Assembly (NCBI GenBank): GCA_910585655.1
Contig: CAJUFW010000020.1
Coordinates: 1-30,197 of the forward strand
Direction: 5' to 3'
Length of the DNA: 30,197 nucleotides
From: an uncultured Lachnospiraceae bacterium
GTDB lineage: Bacteria; Bacillota_A; Clostridia; Lachnospirales; Lachnospiraceae
Positions 24,716 through 30,197 of this stretch are shown piece after piece; within the stretch, counting starts at the first letter, position 1, and the number at the start of each line of letters is the position of its first letter. A program made the position numbers and the translations under genes. The notes under the pieces were generated by a model that was given only the letters and a program-made list of their open reading frames with translations, did no database searches and had not been told where the DNA came from.

Positions 24716-24744
24716 ATTATACAGGACGATATTTCTTTTGTCAA
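24716..24744 (-). promoter_or_regulatory. Consensus sigma-A promoter of the LysM gene
   Basis: On the minus strand, TTGACA (24739-24744) and TATAAT (24716-24721) are both perfect, separated by exactly 17 bases. Such a strong promoter would normally need tight repression, consistent with the adjacent LexA-type boxes. Confidence 0.9.
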
Positions 24745-24754
24745 TACTTTTTAT

Positions 24755-24768
24755 CGAACATAGGTTTG
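24755..24768. promoter_or_regulatory. LexA (SOS) box between the divergent promoters
   Basis: CGAACATAGGTTTG matches the Firmicutes CGAAC-N4-GTTCG operator with one half-site change. It overlaps the lexA -35 hexamer and lies ten bases upstream of the -35 of the LysM gene. Confidence 0.82.
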
Positions 24769-24794
24769 ACAAATTCTGTTTATTGTGTTATACT
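24766..24794 (+). promoter_or_regulatory. Sigma-A promoter of lexA
   Basis: TTGACA at 24766-24771 and TATACT at 24789-24794 with a 17-base spacer. The -35 overlaps the SOS box, giving classic LexA autoregulation. The leader to the ATG is about 67 bases. Confidence 0.9.
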
Positions 24795-24867
24795 GTCTGT
24801 AACGAAAAGAAAATAACGTTTCTAAAAGGAACAAAGCAACTAAAATTTATCAAATGGAGGTTATAAT

Positions 24868-25485
24868 ATGGCATACGGACGTATTACAAAAAAGCAGCAG
24901 GAAATTCTTGATTATATCAAGGCACAGATTTTGACAAAGGGCTATCCACCGGCAGTACGGGAGATTTGTGAGGCAGTGAGTTTAAAGTCCACCTCTTCCG
25001 TTCACTCCCATTTAGAGACCCTTGAAAAGAACGGCTATATCCGCCGAGATCCTACCAAGCCGCGTGCGATCGAGATTATTGACGAGGAATTCAACATTAC
25101 CAGACGCGATATGGTCAGCGTTCCGGTGTTAGGTACGGTAGCGGCAGGGCAGCCGCTGTTAGCCGTGGAAAATATCCAGGAATATTTCCCGATTCCAGCC
25201 GAGTATATGCCGAACAGCGATACTTTTATGCTCAACCTCAAGGGAGACAGTATGATGAACGTAGGTATTTTTAACGGCGATCGTATTCTGGTGGAACAGG
25301 CTTCTTCCGCAGAAAACGGAGAGATTGTCGTTGCCCTGATCGGAGATTCCGTTACCGTTAAGACCTATTATAGAGAAGACGGGCATTACCGCCTGCAGCC
25401 GGAAAACGACTATATGGAGCCGATTATCGTAGACGATTTGGATATCCTTGGCAGAGTGATTGGACTCTTCCGCTTTTATCATTAA
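24868..25485 (+). CDS. lexA: LexA SOS repressor
   Basis: LexA represses DNA-damage genes and self-cleaves when RecA filaments form. The N-terminal winged helix-turn-helix (about residues 1-70; PAVREICEAVSLKSTSSVHSH) is followed by the cleavage site Ala93-Gly94 and an S24-type catalytic core with Ser128 (GDSMMN) and Lys165 (VTVKTYY). The 205-residue length is standard. The ATG follows GGAGGT. It is divergent from the LysM gene and shares an operator region with it, and convergent with rsfS across a bidirectional terminator. Confidence 0.97.
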   Translation: MAYGRITKKQQEILDYIKAQILTKGYPPAVREICEAVSLKSTSSVHSHLETLEKNGYIRRDPTKPRAIEIIDEEFNITRRDMVSVPVLGTVAAGQPLLAVENIQEYFPIPAEYMPNSDTFMLNLKGDSMMNVGIFNGDRILVEQASSAENGEIVVALIGDSVTVKTYYREDGHYRLQPENDYMEPIIVDDLDILGRVIGLFRFYH

Positions 25486-25492
25486 ATGAAAT

Positions 25493-25536
25493 ACCAGGAT
25501 AGCTATGTCCGTTTTTCCATAGCTATCCTGGTTTAT
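25493..25536. terminator. Bidirectional terminator between lexA and rsfS
   Basis: ACCAGGATAGCTATG (25493-25507) and CATAGCTATCCTGGT (25518-25532) form a perfect 15-bp stem with a 10-base loop containing five T residues. TTTATAAAA follows on the plus strand. On the minus strand it is followed by ATTTCATTT. Confidence 0.85.
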
Positions 25537-25560
25537 AAAACTTATCAAAGCAGAGGTTGA

Positions 25561-25917
25561 CTAGGACAAAAATTCTTCCAGTTCAGCCTGTTTTCCATCT
25601 CTCCAAATCCGTTCCAGATCATAAAAGAGCCGGTCTTCTTTAGAAAAGATATGCACGACAACATCGCCGTAATCCATTAAAACCCAGCTTGCTGTTCCGG
25701 AGCCTTCTACTCTTTTTGGCTCATAGCCGTTTTTTCCTAACTCTTCCCGTACGGCATCTTCTAAAGCATGTACCTGGGAGGTATTGGTTCCGTTGGCGAT
25801 AATAAAATAATCTGCCAGCGTAGTTACGCCGCCGACATCTATCACACGGATTTCTTCGCCTTTGTGCTTGTCTAAAGCCTTACAAGCCAATTTTACCATT
25901 TCCTTTAACTGTTCCAT
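25561..25917 (-). CDS. rsfS: Ribosome silencing factor RsfS
   Basis: RsfS binds ribosomal protein L14 and blocks subunit joining in poor growth conditions. The 118-residue protein shows the family pattern: EIRVIDVGGVTTLADYFIIANGTNTSQVHALEDAV (read in parts: residues about 21-56), EGSGTASWVLMDYGDVVVHIF and the RIWRDG ending. The ATG at 25917 follows AAGGGAG. Its start lies 38 bases inside the end of yqeK, so translational coupling is likely. It is the last gene of the minus-strand ribosome-biogenesis operon. Confidence 0.95.
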   Translation of the reverse strand: MEQLKEMVKLACKALDKHKGEEIRVIDVGGVTTLADYFIIANGTNTSQVHALEDAVREELGKNGYEPKRVEGSGTASWVLMDYGDVVVHIFSKEDRLFYDLERIWRDGKQAELEEFLS

Positions 25918-26491
25918 ACTCTTCTCCCTTCTGTTGATAATAATGCAGTGTTTCTACGGTTCTGCTGTCAATATCCGCTGTACTTTCTTCTAAATAAGCC
26001 AGCGTATTGGATAAAATCAGCAATGTCGTTCGATCCAAATCTACAAAAGCCTCCCTGCGGATTTCTGCCAGTCCCGGAATTGGCTTCCGTCCGGGTTCCA
26101 TATAATCTGCTACAAATACGATCTGTTCTAAAAGGCTCATGTTCGGTCTTCCGGTCGTATGATAACGGATCGCTGATAAGATATCTTCTTCCTCAATTCC
26201 ATATCGATCTCTGGCATAGCAGGCTCCTACCTTTCCATGAAGAAGCTGCGGTGCCTTTCGTTCTGCCTCTGAAACAGTAAGACCTAAGCGCTTTCCCTCT
26301 TTTAATAGTTCCTTTTCGGTCAGATATTTCGCGCAGTCATGCAAAAGCCCTGCTGTCTGTGCTTTGTCCGGATCGGCTCCATACCGCATGGCAAGGCAAG
26401 CCGAGGTATAAGCAACTCCCAACGTATGGGCATAACGCTTTTTGGGAAGCAGCTCCCGCATTTGCCGCTGCAGATCCATCCATTCCTTCAT
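25880..26491 (-). CDS. yqeK: YqeK-type HD-domain Ap4A hydrolase
   Basis: A metal-dependent HD-domain phosphohydrolase. Family members symmetrically cleave diadenosine tetraphosphate, an alarmone made under stress. Metal ligands are visible in KRYAHTLGVA, LLHDCAKYL, LLHGKVGA and IRYHTTG. The ATG at 26491 is preferred because AAGGG lies about eight bases upstream; a GTG at 26500 overlapping the nadD stop is an alternative adding three residues. The order nadD-yqeK-rsfS is conserved in Firmicutes. Confidence 0.93.
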   Translation of the reverse strand: MKEWMDLQRQMRELLPKKRYAHTLGVAYTSACLAMRYGADPDKAQTAGLLHDCAKYLTEKELLKEGKRLGLTVSEAERKAPQLLHGKVGACYARDRYGIEEEDILSAIRYHTTGRPNMSLLEQIVFVADYMEPGRKPIPGLAEIRREAFVDLDRTTLLILSNTLAYLEESTADIDSRTVETLHYYQQKGEEYGTVKGNGKIGL

Positions 26492-26496
26492 ACGTA

Positions 26497-27171
26497 TCAC
26501 CCTTGTTTATATAAATCATGCTCCAACAAATAAGAATATACACATTCCGGCAAAGATTTTTTTAAAAATGCCTCTTCCTGAACGCTTCGTTCGGACTTCG
26601 TTAAAAGTGCGCGAAGAAGGCTAGAGGATAAGTCGTCCGCCGTCGTCTGGAGAAAAGAAATCTTTGCCTCCGGAAAGCGGTATAAAAGCTGTTGTCGTTT
26701 TTGTTCTAATATCGCAAAAGAAAACTGTTCCGACAGGGAATCAGCTTCTTTACGGACAGCTGCCAAAATCACTGCATAACGAAAAATCTTTTCCGGATGA
26801 TACCATTCGTCTAAATACAGCAGGGAATCCCCGCCCATAATAAAATACCACTCTACGTCGGGAATCTCTGCGGACAGACGTTCCAGCGTCTCCGCCGTAT
26901 AGATTTTTCCGCTCCGCCTTAGCTCATAGTCAGAGGCAACCAGACCTTTTGCTCCTGTCAGCGCCAGTTTTAACAGCTCTAATCTCTGCCAGCCTGGCGT
27001 GATAGATCTGCCGCTTTTATGAGGCGGATCTCCGGAGGGCATTAGCCATACTTCTGTTAAGTCGTATTGCATCCGGGCTTTTTTTGCCAACTCCAGATGC
27101 ACCCGATGCACCGGATCAAACGTTCCGCCTAAAATCCCGATTTTTCTTTTTTTTTCTATTTTCGTATTCAT
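26497..27171 (-). CDS. nadD: Nicotinate-nucleotide adenylyltransferase
   Basis: NadD transfers AMP from ATP to nicotinate mononucleotide in NAD synthesis. The nucleotidyltransferase signature GGTFDPVHRVH (His22 and His25) is near the N-terminus, LMPSGDPPHK is the substrate loop, IMGGDSLLYLDEWY is mid-protein, and DLSSSLLRALL is the C-terminal ATP-binding motif. The length is 224 residues. The ATG overlaps the yhbY stop (ATGA). Confidence 0.95.
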   Translation of the reverse strand: MNTKIEKKRKIGILGGTFDPVHRVHLELAKKARMQYDLTEVWLMPSGDPPHKSGRSITPGWQRLELLKLALTGAKGLVASDYELRRSGKIYTAETLERLSAEIPDVEWYFIMGGDSLLYLDEWYHPEKIFRYAVILAAVRKEADSLSEQFSFAILEQKRQQLLYRFPEAKISFLQTTADDLSSSLLRALLTKSERSVQEEAFLKKSLPECVYSYLLEHDLYKQG

Positions 27172-27464
27172 TTTGGAAGGAGAATTTTGCGCTTCTCCGG
27201 CTCCTTGGCTTCCTTATATAGTACGATTTTTTTACCAATTACCTGCACCAGCTCGGAATGTGTCCGCTCCGACAATATCTGTCCGATTTCGCGTGGATCG
27301 TCGGAACAGTTTTTTAAGACGCCCAGCTTTATCAGCTCCCGGTTTTCCATGGCTTCTCGTACTGCCTCTGTTACTTCCGGCGTCAATCCGCCTTTTCCTA
27401 TCTGTAAAACCGGAGTCAATTCCATTGCCAGCCCTTTTAAAAAGGCTCTTTGCTTACTTGTCAT
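27168..27464 (-). CDS. yhbY: YhbY/CRM-domain RNA-binding protein
   Basis: A 98-residue single CRM-domain protein that associates with pre-50S ribosomal particles in other bacteria. Motifs are TSKQRAFLKGLAMELTPVLQIGKGGLTP at the N-terminus (residues about 2-29), LIKLGVLKNCSDDP and VIGKKIVLYKEAKEP. The ATG at 27464 is preferred, since a longer in-frame start at 27497 overlaps obgE; GGGAG lies upstream. It links obgE and nadD in the operon. Confidence 0.92.
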   Translation of the reverse strand: MTSKQRAFLKGLAMELTPVLQIGKGGLTPEVTEAVREAMENRELIKLGVLKNCSDDPREIGQILSERTHSELVQVIGKKIVLYKEAKEPEKRKILLPK

Positions 27465-27480
27465 ATCGGCTCCCTTCTGT

Positions 27481-28767
27481 TTATTTGTAATACTCAAAGC
27501 TCAAATCATAAAGGACAACCGTATCGCCTTCCTCTACACCAAGCTCTTCTAGTTTATCTAAAATTCCATTATCCTTTAGAAAACGCTGAAAAAATTCAAA
27601 TCCCTTTTCCGAATCCAGGTTCGTATAGCCTAACATCCGCTCTACTCTGGCGCCTGTTACAGAAAAGACACCATCCTCCACCCGTTCAACGACAATCGGT
27701 TCCTGACGCTCTTGCGTCTCTTCCGGGAAAAATTCCTTTTCAAATATAATCGGCGTCGTATCTAACTCTTTTAACCGTTCGTTGACATAAAACAGCAATT
27801 CTTTTACTCCCTTTCCGCTGACGGCAGAAATCGGGAATACCGGAATTCCTTTTGGTTCAAACTCTTCTTTCATCAGAGTAAGAACCGTTTCTTCCTCCGT
27901 CCCATAAAAAACGTCTGTTTTATTGGCAGCGATCACCTGCGGCAGCTTTGCCAAATCCTCACTGTAGGCAGCCAGCTCCGTATGGATGGTATGAATATCT
28001 ATGATAGGGTCGCGTCCCTCGGTAGACGCAGCGTCTACCATATGAATGATTAGCTTTGTCCGCTCAATATGCTTTAAAAATTCATGCCCCAACCCAATCC
28101 CGGAGGAAGCTCCTTCGATTAACCCCGGAATGTCTGCAATGACAAAGCCCTCTCCGTCTCCTAAATCCACTACTCCCAGATTAGGAGAAAGCGTTGTAAA
28201 ATGATAATTGGCAATCTTTGGACGGGCATTGGTAACTCTGGAAAGAAAGGTCGATTTTCCGACGTTCGGAAATCCGACCAGACCGACATCAGCAATCACC
28301 TTTAATTCCAAAATTACAGACAATTCTTTGGCGCGCTGCCCAGGCTGGGCATATTTCGGCACCTGCATGGTGGCAGTGGCATAGTTCATATTTCCCTTAC
28401 CGCCCCGCCCGCCGCGTAAAATAACCTCTCTGCGGTTTTCGTGCGACATATCGGTAATAACCTTGCCGCTCTCCGCTTCTTTGATAATTGTCCCCTCCGG
28501 AACTTTAATGATGATATCCTTGCCGTCTGCTCCATGGCAGCGCCGTTTCCCGCCTGGCTCTCCGTCGCCGGCACAGTATTTTCGGATATGACGGAAGTCA
28601 TTTAAGGTATTGAGTCCCTCGTCTACCTCGAAAATGACATCGCCGCCCCGTCCTCCGTCGCCGCCGTCCGGTCCGCCTGCCGCTACAAACAGCTCCCTAC
28701 GAAAGCTTACATGCCCGTCGCCGCCCTTTCCGGAACGAATATAGATTTTTGCGCTGTCTGCAAACAT
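27481..28767 (-). CDS. obgE: GTPase ObgE/CgtA
   Basis: Obg is an essential GTPase in late 50S assembly and stress signalling. The 428-residue protein has the glycine-rich Obg fold (about residues 1-158; GGPDGGDGGRGGDV, GGRGGKGN). The G domain follows, with G1 GFPNVGKST at 165-173, DIPG (G3), NKTD (G4) and SAVSGKG (G5). The C-terminal OCT domain (about 345-428) ends with GDTVVLYDLSFEYYK. The ATG follows GGAGG by seven bases. An intrinsic terminator lies between rpmA and this gene, and the remaining 30-base gap has no room for a promoter, so expression should depend on read-through. Confidence 0.97.
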   Translation of the reverse strand: MFADSAKIYIRSGKGGDGHVSFRRELFVAAGGPDGGDGGRGGDVIFEVDEGLNTLNDFRHIRKYCAGDGEPGGKRRCHGADGKDIIIKVPEGTIIKEAESGKVITDMSHENRREVILRGGRGGKGNMNYATATMQVPKYAQPGQRAKELSVILELKVIADVGLVGFPNVGKSTFLSRVTNARPKIANYHFTTLSPNLGVVDLGDGEGFVIADIPGLIEGASSGIGLGHEFLKHIERTKLIIHMVDAASTEGRDPIIDIHTIHTELAAYSEDLAKLPQVIAANKTDVFYGTEEETVLTLMKEEFEPKGIPVFPISAVSGKGVKELLFYVNERLKELDTTPIIFEKEFFPEETQERQEPIVVERVEDGVFSVTGARVERMLGYTNLDSEKGFEFFQRFLKDNGILDKLEELGVEEGDTVVLYDLSFEYYK

Positions 28768-28797
28768 GCTTTTTCCTCCATCTTTCTTGCTTACCGT

Positions 28798-28839
28798 GAA
28801 AAAAACCCCAAATCCCTGCCTCCAGCAAAAATTTGGGGT
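28798..28839 (-). terminator. Intrinsic terminator between rpmA and obgE
   Basis: On the minus strand ACCCCAAAT (28831-28839) pairs with ATTTGGGGT (28805-28813) around a 17-base loop, followed by a run of seven T residues ending at 28798. It begins ten bases after the rpmA stop and would partly separate the ribosomal protein genes from obgE and the rest. Confidence 0.85.
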
Positions 28840-28848
28840 ATTCTCACC

Positions 28849-29139
28849 TTATTCGTTAGCAGCTACCGGATAAACAGAAACCTGTTTCTTATCCCTGCCC
28901 TTTCTCTCAAACCGAACAACACCGTTTACCTTGGCATATAAAGTATCGTCTCCGCCGATGCCTACGTTATGCCCCGGATGAATCTTGGTGCCGCGCTGTC
29001 TGTAAAGAATGTTCCCAGCCAGTACGAACTGTCCGTCTGCTCTCTTCGCGCCAAGCCGCTTTGACTCGGAATCACGACCGTTCTTGGTAGAACCAACACC
29101 CTTTTTATGAGCGAAAAACTGAAGGTTCATTCTCATCAT
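28849..29139 (-). CDS. rpmA: 50S ribosomal protein L27
   Basis: L27 lies near the peptidyl-transferase centre, where its N-terminal tail contacts tRNA. The 96-residue protein carries the Firmicutes-type N-terminal extension MNLQFFA before HKKGVGSTKNGRDS. In S. aureus this extension is cleaved by Prp after the FF pair, and Prp is encoded immediately upstream here. The remainder (ILYRQRGTKIHPG, GGDDTLYAKVNGVVRFERKG) is canonical. Two adjacent ATGs (29139, 29136) and a third (29130) follow AGGAGGTG; I give the longest. Confidence 0.97.
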   Translation of the reverse strand: MMRMNLQFFAHKKGVGSTKNGRDSESKRLGAKRADGQFVLAGNILYRQRGTKIHPGHNVGIGGDDTLYAKVNGVVRFERKGRDKKQVSVYPVAANE

Positions 29140-29152
29140 GATCTTACACCTC

Positions 29153-29473
29153 CTATGAACTCAATCTAATATACTTCCTTCCGTATTCTTCCTTGATACC
29201 TTGAAGTCCCAGGACCATGGAATCAAGTAAAAGTACGGTTTCCTTACTGACGGTTTCTTTAAAATGACACTCTATCAACCCTTCTGTTTCTTCCATCCGT
29301 ACCGCTGGCACGTCTTTTGTAAAGGTCTTGATAGAATTCAGGGTATTGATTACCAAAACCGAAACGGCAGCGCACACAATGTCGCTCCCATGCTCTGCAT
29401 ATCCGGCATGACCGGAAGATATAAAGCCGGTGTAATCTCCCTGTTTATTTTTTAAAATCGTAACCCTTACCAT
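29153..29473 (-). CDS. prp: Ribosomal-processing cysteine protease Prp (YsxB)
   Basis: Prp removes the N-terminal extension of L27, which is needed for functional ribosomes in Firmicutes. The 106-residue protein has the catalytic His in SSGHAGYAEHG and Cys in DIVCAAVSVL, the conserved dyad. The ATG begins two bases after the rplU stop, so translation is likely coupled. Sitting between rplU and rpmA is its conserved place, and the matching extension on L27 in the next gene supports the assignment. Confidence 0.95.
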   Translation of the reverse strand: MVRVTILKNKQGDYTGFISSGHAGYAEHGSDIVCAAVSVLVINTLNSIKTFTKDVPAVRMEETEGLIECHFKETVSKETVLLLDSMVLGLQGIKEEYGRKYIRLSS

Positions 29474-29475
29474 AA

Positions 29476-29784
29476 TTAAGCGTTGATCTTGTCAACCTTC
29501 AGCTTTGTATAAGCCTGTCTGTGACCGTTTTTCTTGTGATATCCGGTCTTTCTCTTATACTTGTAGACAATAACCTTCCGGTTCCGACCTTCTTCTACAA
29601 CGGTAGCAGAAACGGTAGCATTTGCTACGGTAGGATTACCGACAACTAACTTGCCGTTATTTACGACGAGAACCTGGTCAAAGGTAACGGACTCTCCGGC
29701 TGCCTTTCCAAGCTTCTCCACTTTAATGATATCGCCTTCGGCTACTTTATACTGCTTACCACCTGTTGCAATAATCGCGTACAT
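29476..29784 (-). CDS. rplU: 50S ribosomal protein L21
   Basis: L21 is an early-assembling 50S protein that binds 23S rRNA. The 102-residue product begins MYAIIATGGKQYKV and contains VEKLGKAAGE, VVEEGRNRKVIVYKYKRK and GYHKKNGHRQ, all typical. The start is the ATG at 29784 after AGGAGGTG; an in-frame upstream extension to 29883 is the untranslated leader. It opens the operon rplU-prp-rpmA-obgE-yhbY-nadD-yqeK-rsfS. Confidence 0.97.
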   Translation of the reverse strand: MYAIIATGGKQYKVAEGDIIKVEKLGKAAGESVTFDQVLVVNNGKLVVGNPTVANATVSATVVEEGRNRKVIVYKYKRKTGYHKKNGHRQAYTKLKVDKINA

Positions 29785-29867
29785 ATGGCACCTCCTATTA
29801 TCATTACTCGCCCGCTTCGGCGCCTGCCTGTCCCCAGACAGAACTTCAGCCTCACAGTGCGGCACAC
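29785..29867 (-). ncRNA. Putative L21 leader (rplU 5' UTR autoregulatory RNA)
   Basis: The leader between the mapped-by-motif promoter and rplU is about 80 bases and GC-rich. It can form a CTGTC-TGGG-GACAG hairpin and a CGCC/GGCG hairpin before AGGAGG. Firmicutes rplU operons carry a known L21 leader family at this position. The match to that family is by position and general structure only. Confidence 0.55.
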
Positions 29868-29873
29868 TAGGAA

Positions 29874-29902
29874 ATGATACCATAGGTGGAAGAGGTTGTC
29901 AA
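29874..29902 (-). promoter_or_regulatory. Sigma-A promoter of the rplU operon
   Basis: On the minus strand TTGACA (29897-29902) is followed after exactly 17 bases by TATCAT (29874-29879). It lies about 90 bases upstream of the rplU ATG. Confidence 0.9.
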
Positions 29903-29933
29903 GAGATTTTTTACGAGAACTTTCCTATGATTG

Positions 29934-29978
29934 ATATTAAAAAAGGATACAAAACCGTCTCTGCTTTGTATCCTTTTT
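29934..29978 (-). terminator. Intrinsic terminator upstream of the rplU promoter
   Basis: AAAAAGGATACAAA (29940-29953) and TTTGTATCCTTTTT (29965-29978) form a perfect 14-bp stem with an 11-base loop. On the minus strand the stem ends in T-rich sequence. It terminates transcription of the gene whose end is at 30027. Confidence 0.85.
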
Positions 29979-30026
29979 CTATGTTTTCTAACGCTTTGCT
30001 ATACGCTACGTCTCTTGAAAGGCGAA

Positions 30027-30197
30027 TCAATAATATACGGTATACTGGTAATCGCCTTCTGACGAATAGGTTGCATTCCGCAGATCCGCTTTTTTGTTTT
30101 TCAGCTTATCTTTTTTTATCGTTACGTTAAAGTCCTTGGTAGAACCGGTTGGAACAGACATCTTTTTGGTCTTAGCGGAGTAGGTTCCGATCTTTTT
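30027..30197 (-). CDS. C-terminal fragment of an unidentified protein (partial)
   Basis: An open frame enters from the right edge on the minus strand and ends with TGA at 30027, giving 56 residues. It is rich in Lys and Thr (SVPTGSTKDFNVTIKKDKLK) and ends GDYQYTVYY, with alternating beta-type residues suggesting the last strands of a secreted or surface beta-sandwich domain. A hairpin terminator follows. The family cannot be named from this fragment. Confidence 0.65.
   Translation of the reverse strand, partial: KKIGTYSAKTKKMSVPTGSTKDFNVTIKKDKLKNKKADLRNATYSSEGDYQYTVYY

Noticed and set aside
27173..27749. Plus-strand open frames opposite yhbY and obgE
   Set aside because: These are shadows of conserved genes, without ribosome binding sites.
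29785..29883. N-terminal extension of L21 in frame upstream
   Set aside because: L21 begins MYAIIATGGKQYKV, a strong AGGAGGTG lies before that ATG, and the upstream part overlaps the leader and the -10 hexamer.
29651..30130. Plus-strand open frame across rplU and its upstream region
   Set aside because: It runs through the rplU promoter, the terminator stem and the coding sequence on the opposite strand.
30185..30193. Nine-base match (TTCCGATCT) to the end of the adapter near the right edge
   Set aside because: The match stops immediately on both sides and the minus-strand reading frame passes through without disturbance, so it is most likely chance.
1..30197. tRNA, rRNA, CRISPR array or insertion sequence
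   Set aside because: No cloverleaf-type sequence, regular spacer-repeat pattern, transposase or terminal inverted repeats were seen on reading through.

Overview
The window looks like a chromosomal segment of a low-to-medium-GC Clostridia bacterium, most likely a Lachnospiraceae relative. The reasons are AGGAGG-type ribosome binding sites, the gene orders PBP2-minC-minD-minE-rodA-mgsA, yggS-sepF-ylmH-divIVA-aroB-lspA-rluD and rplU-prp-rpmA-obgE-yhbY-nadD-yqeK-rsfS, and lineage-typical families such as DUF5688 and DUF378. The first 27 bases are not genomic: they match the 3' end of the Illumina TruSeq read-2 adapter, so the PBP2 gene is cut by an assembly end. The last gene is cut by the right edge.

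Layout. (1) 28-5325, plus strand: cell elongation and division-site selection (PBP2 C-terminus, MinC, MinD, MinE, RodA), then methylglyoxal synthase and a lipoprotein D,D-carboxypeptidase. (2) 5437-6236: a small P-loop protein of unknown function with its own promoter and terminator, and a convergent DUF378 membrane protein. (3) 6331-13110, plus strand: a HlyD-like membrane protein, YggS, SepF, YlmH, DivIVA, AroB, LspA and an RluD-type pseudouridine synthase, tightly packed with several start/stop overlaps. (4) 13138-15689: an accessory-looking block with a BlaI/MecI-type repressor, a translationally coupled AbiEi-like protein without an AbiEii toxin, a DUF5688 protein, a hairpin-rich gap and a 54-residue zinc-ribbon protein. 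(5) 15786-22044, minus strand: nitroreductase and dCMP deaminase, then a two-gene secreted cell-wall unit (GHL10-type glycosidase and a large amidase). (6) 22227-25485: a TtcA-like tRNA thiolase, a XerS-like tyrosine recombinase, and a divergent pair formed by a LysM membrane protein (minus) and lexA (plus). (7) 25561-29902, minus strand: the rplU-to-rsfS ribosome-biogenesis operon, followed at the edge by an unidentified C-terminal fragment.

The strongest regulatory signal is at 24636-24867. Two consensus sigma-A promoters diverge around a LexA-type operator, and three more GAAC-anchored elements at exact 13-base steps lie just downstream of the promoter of the LysM gene. Together with gene content this points to a YneA-type SOS division inhibitor, here with an unusual arginine-rich N-terminal extension of about 95 residues. 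The most system-like unknown is the BlaI / orphan AbiEi / DUF5688 block. Other points to check are an Asp-to-Glu change at the catalytic-base position of MgsA and an intrinsic terminator between rpmA and obgE.
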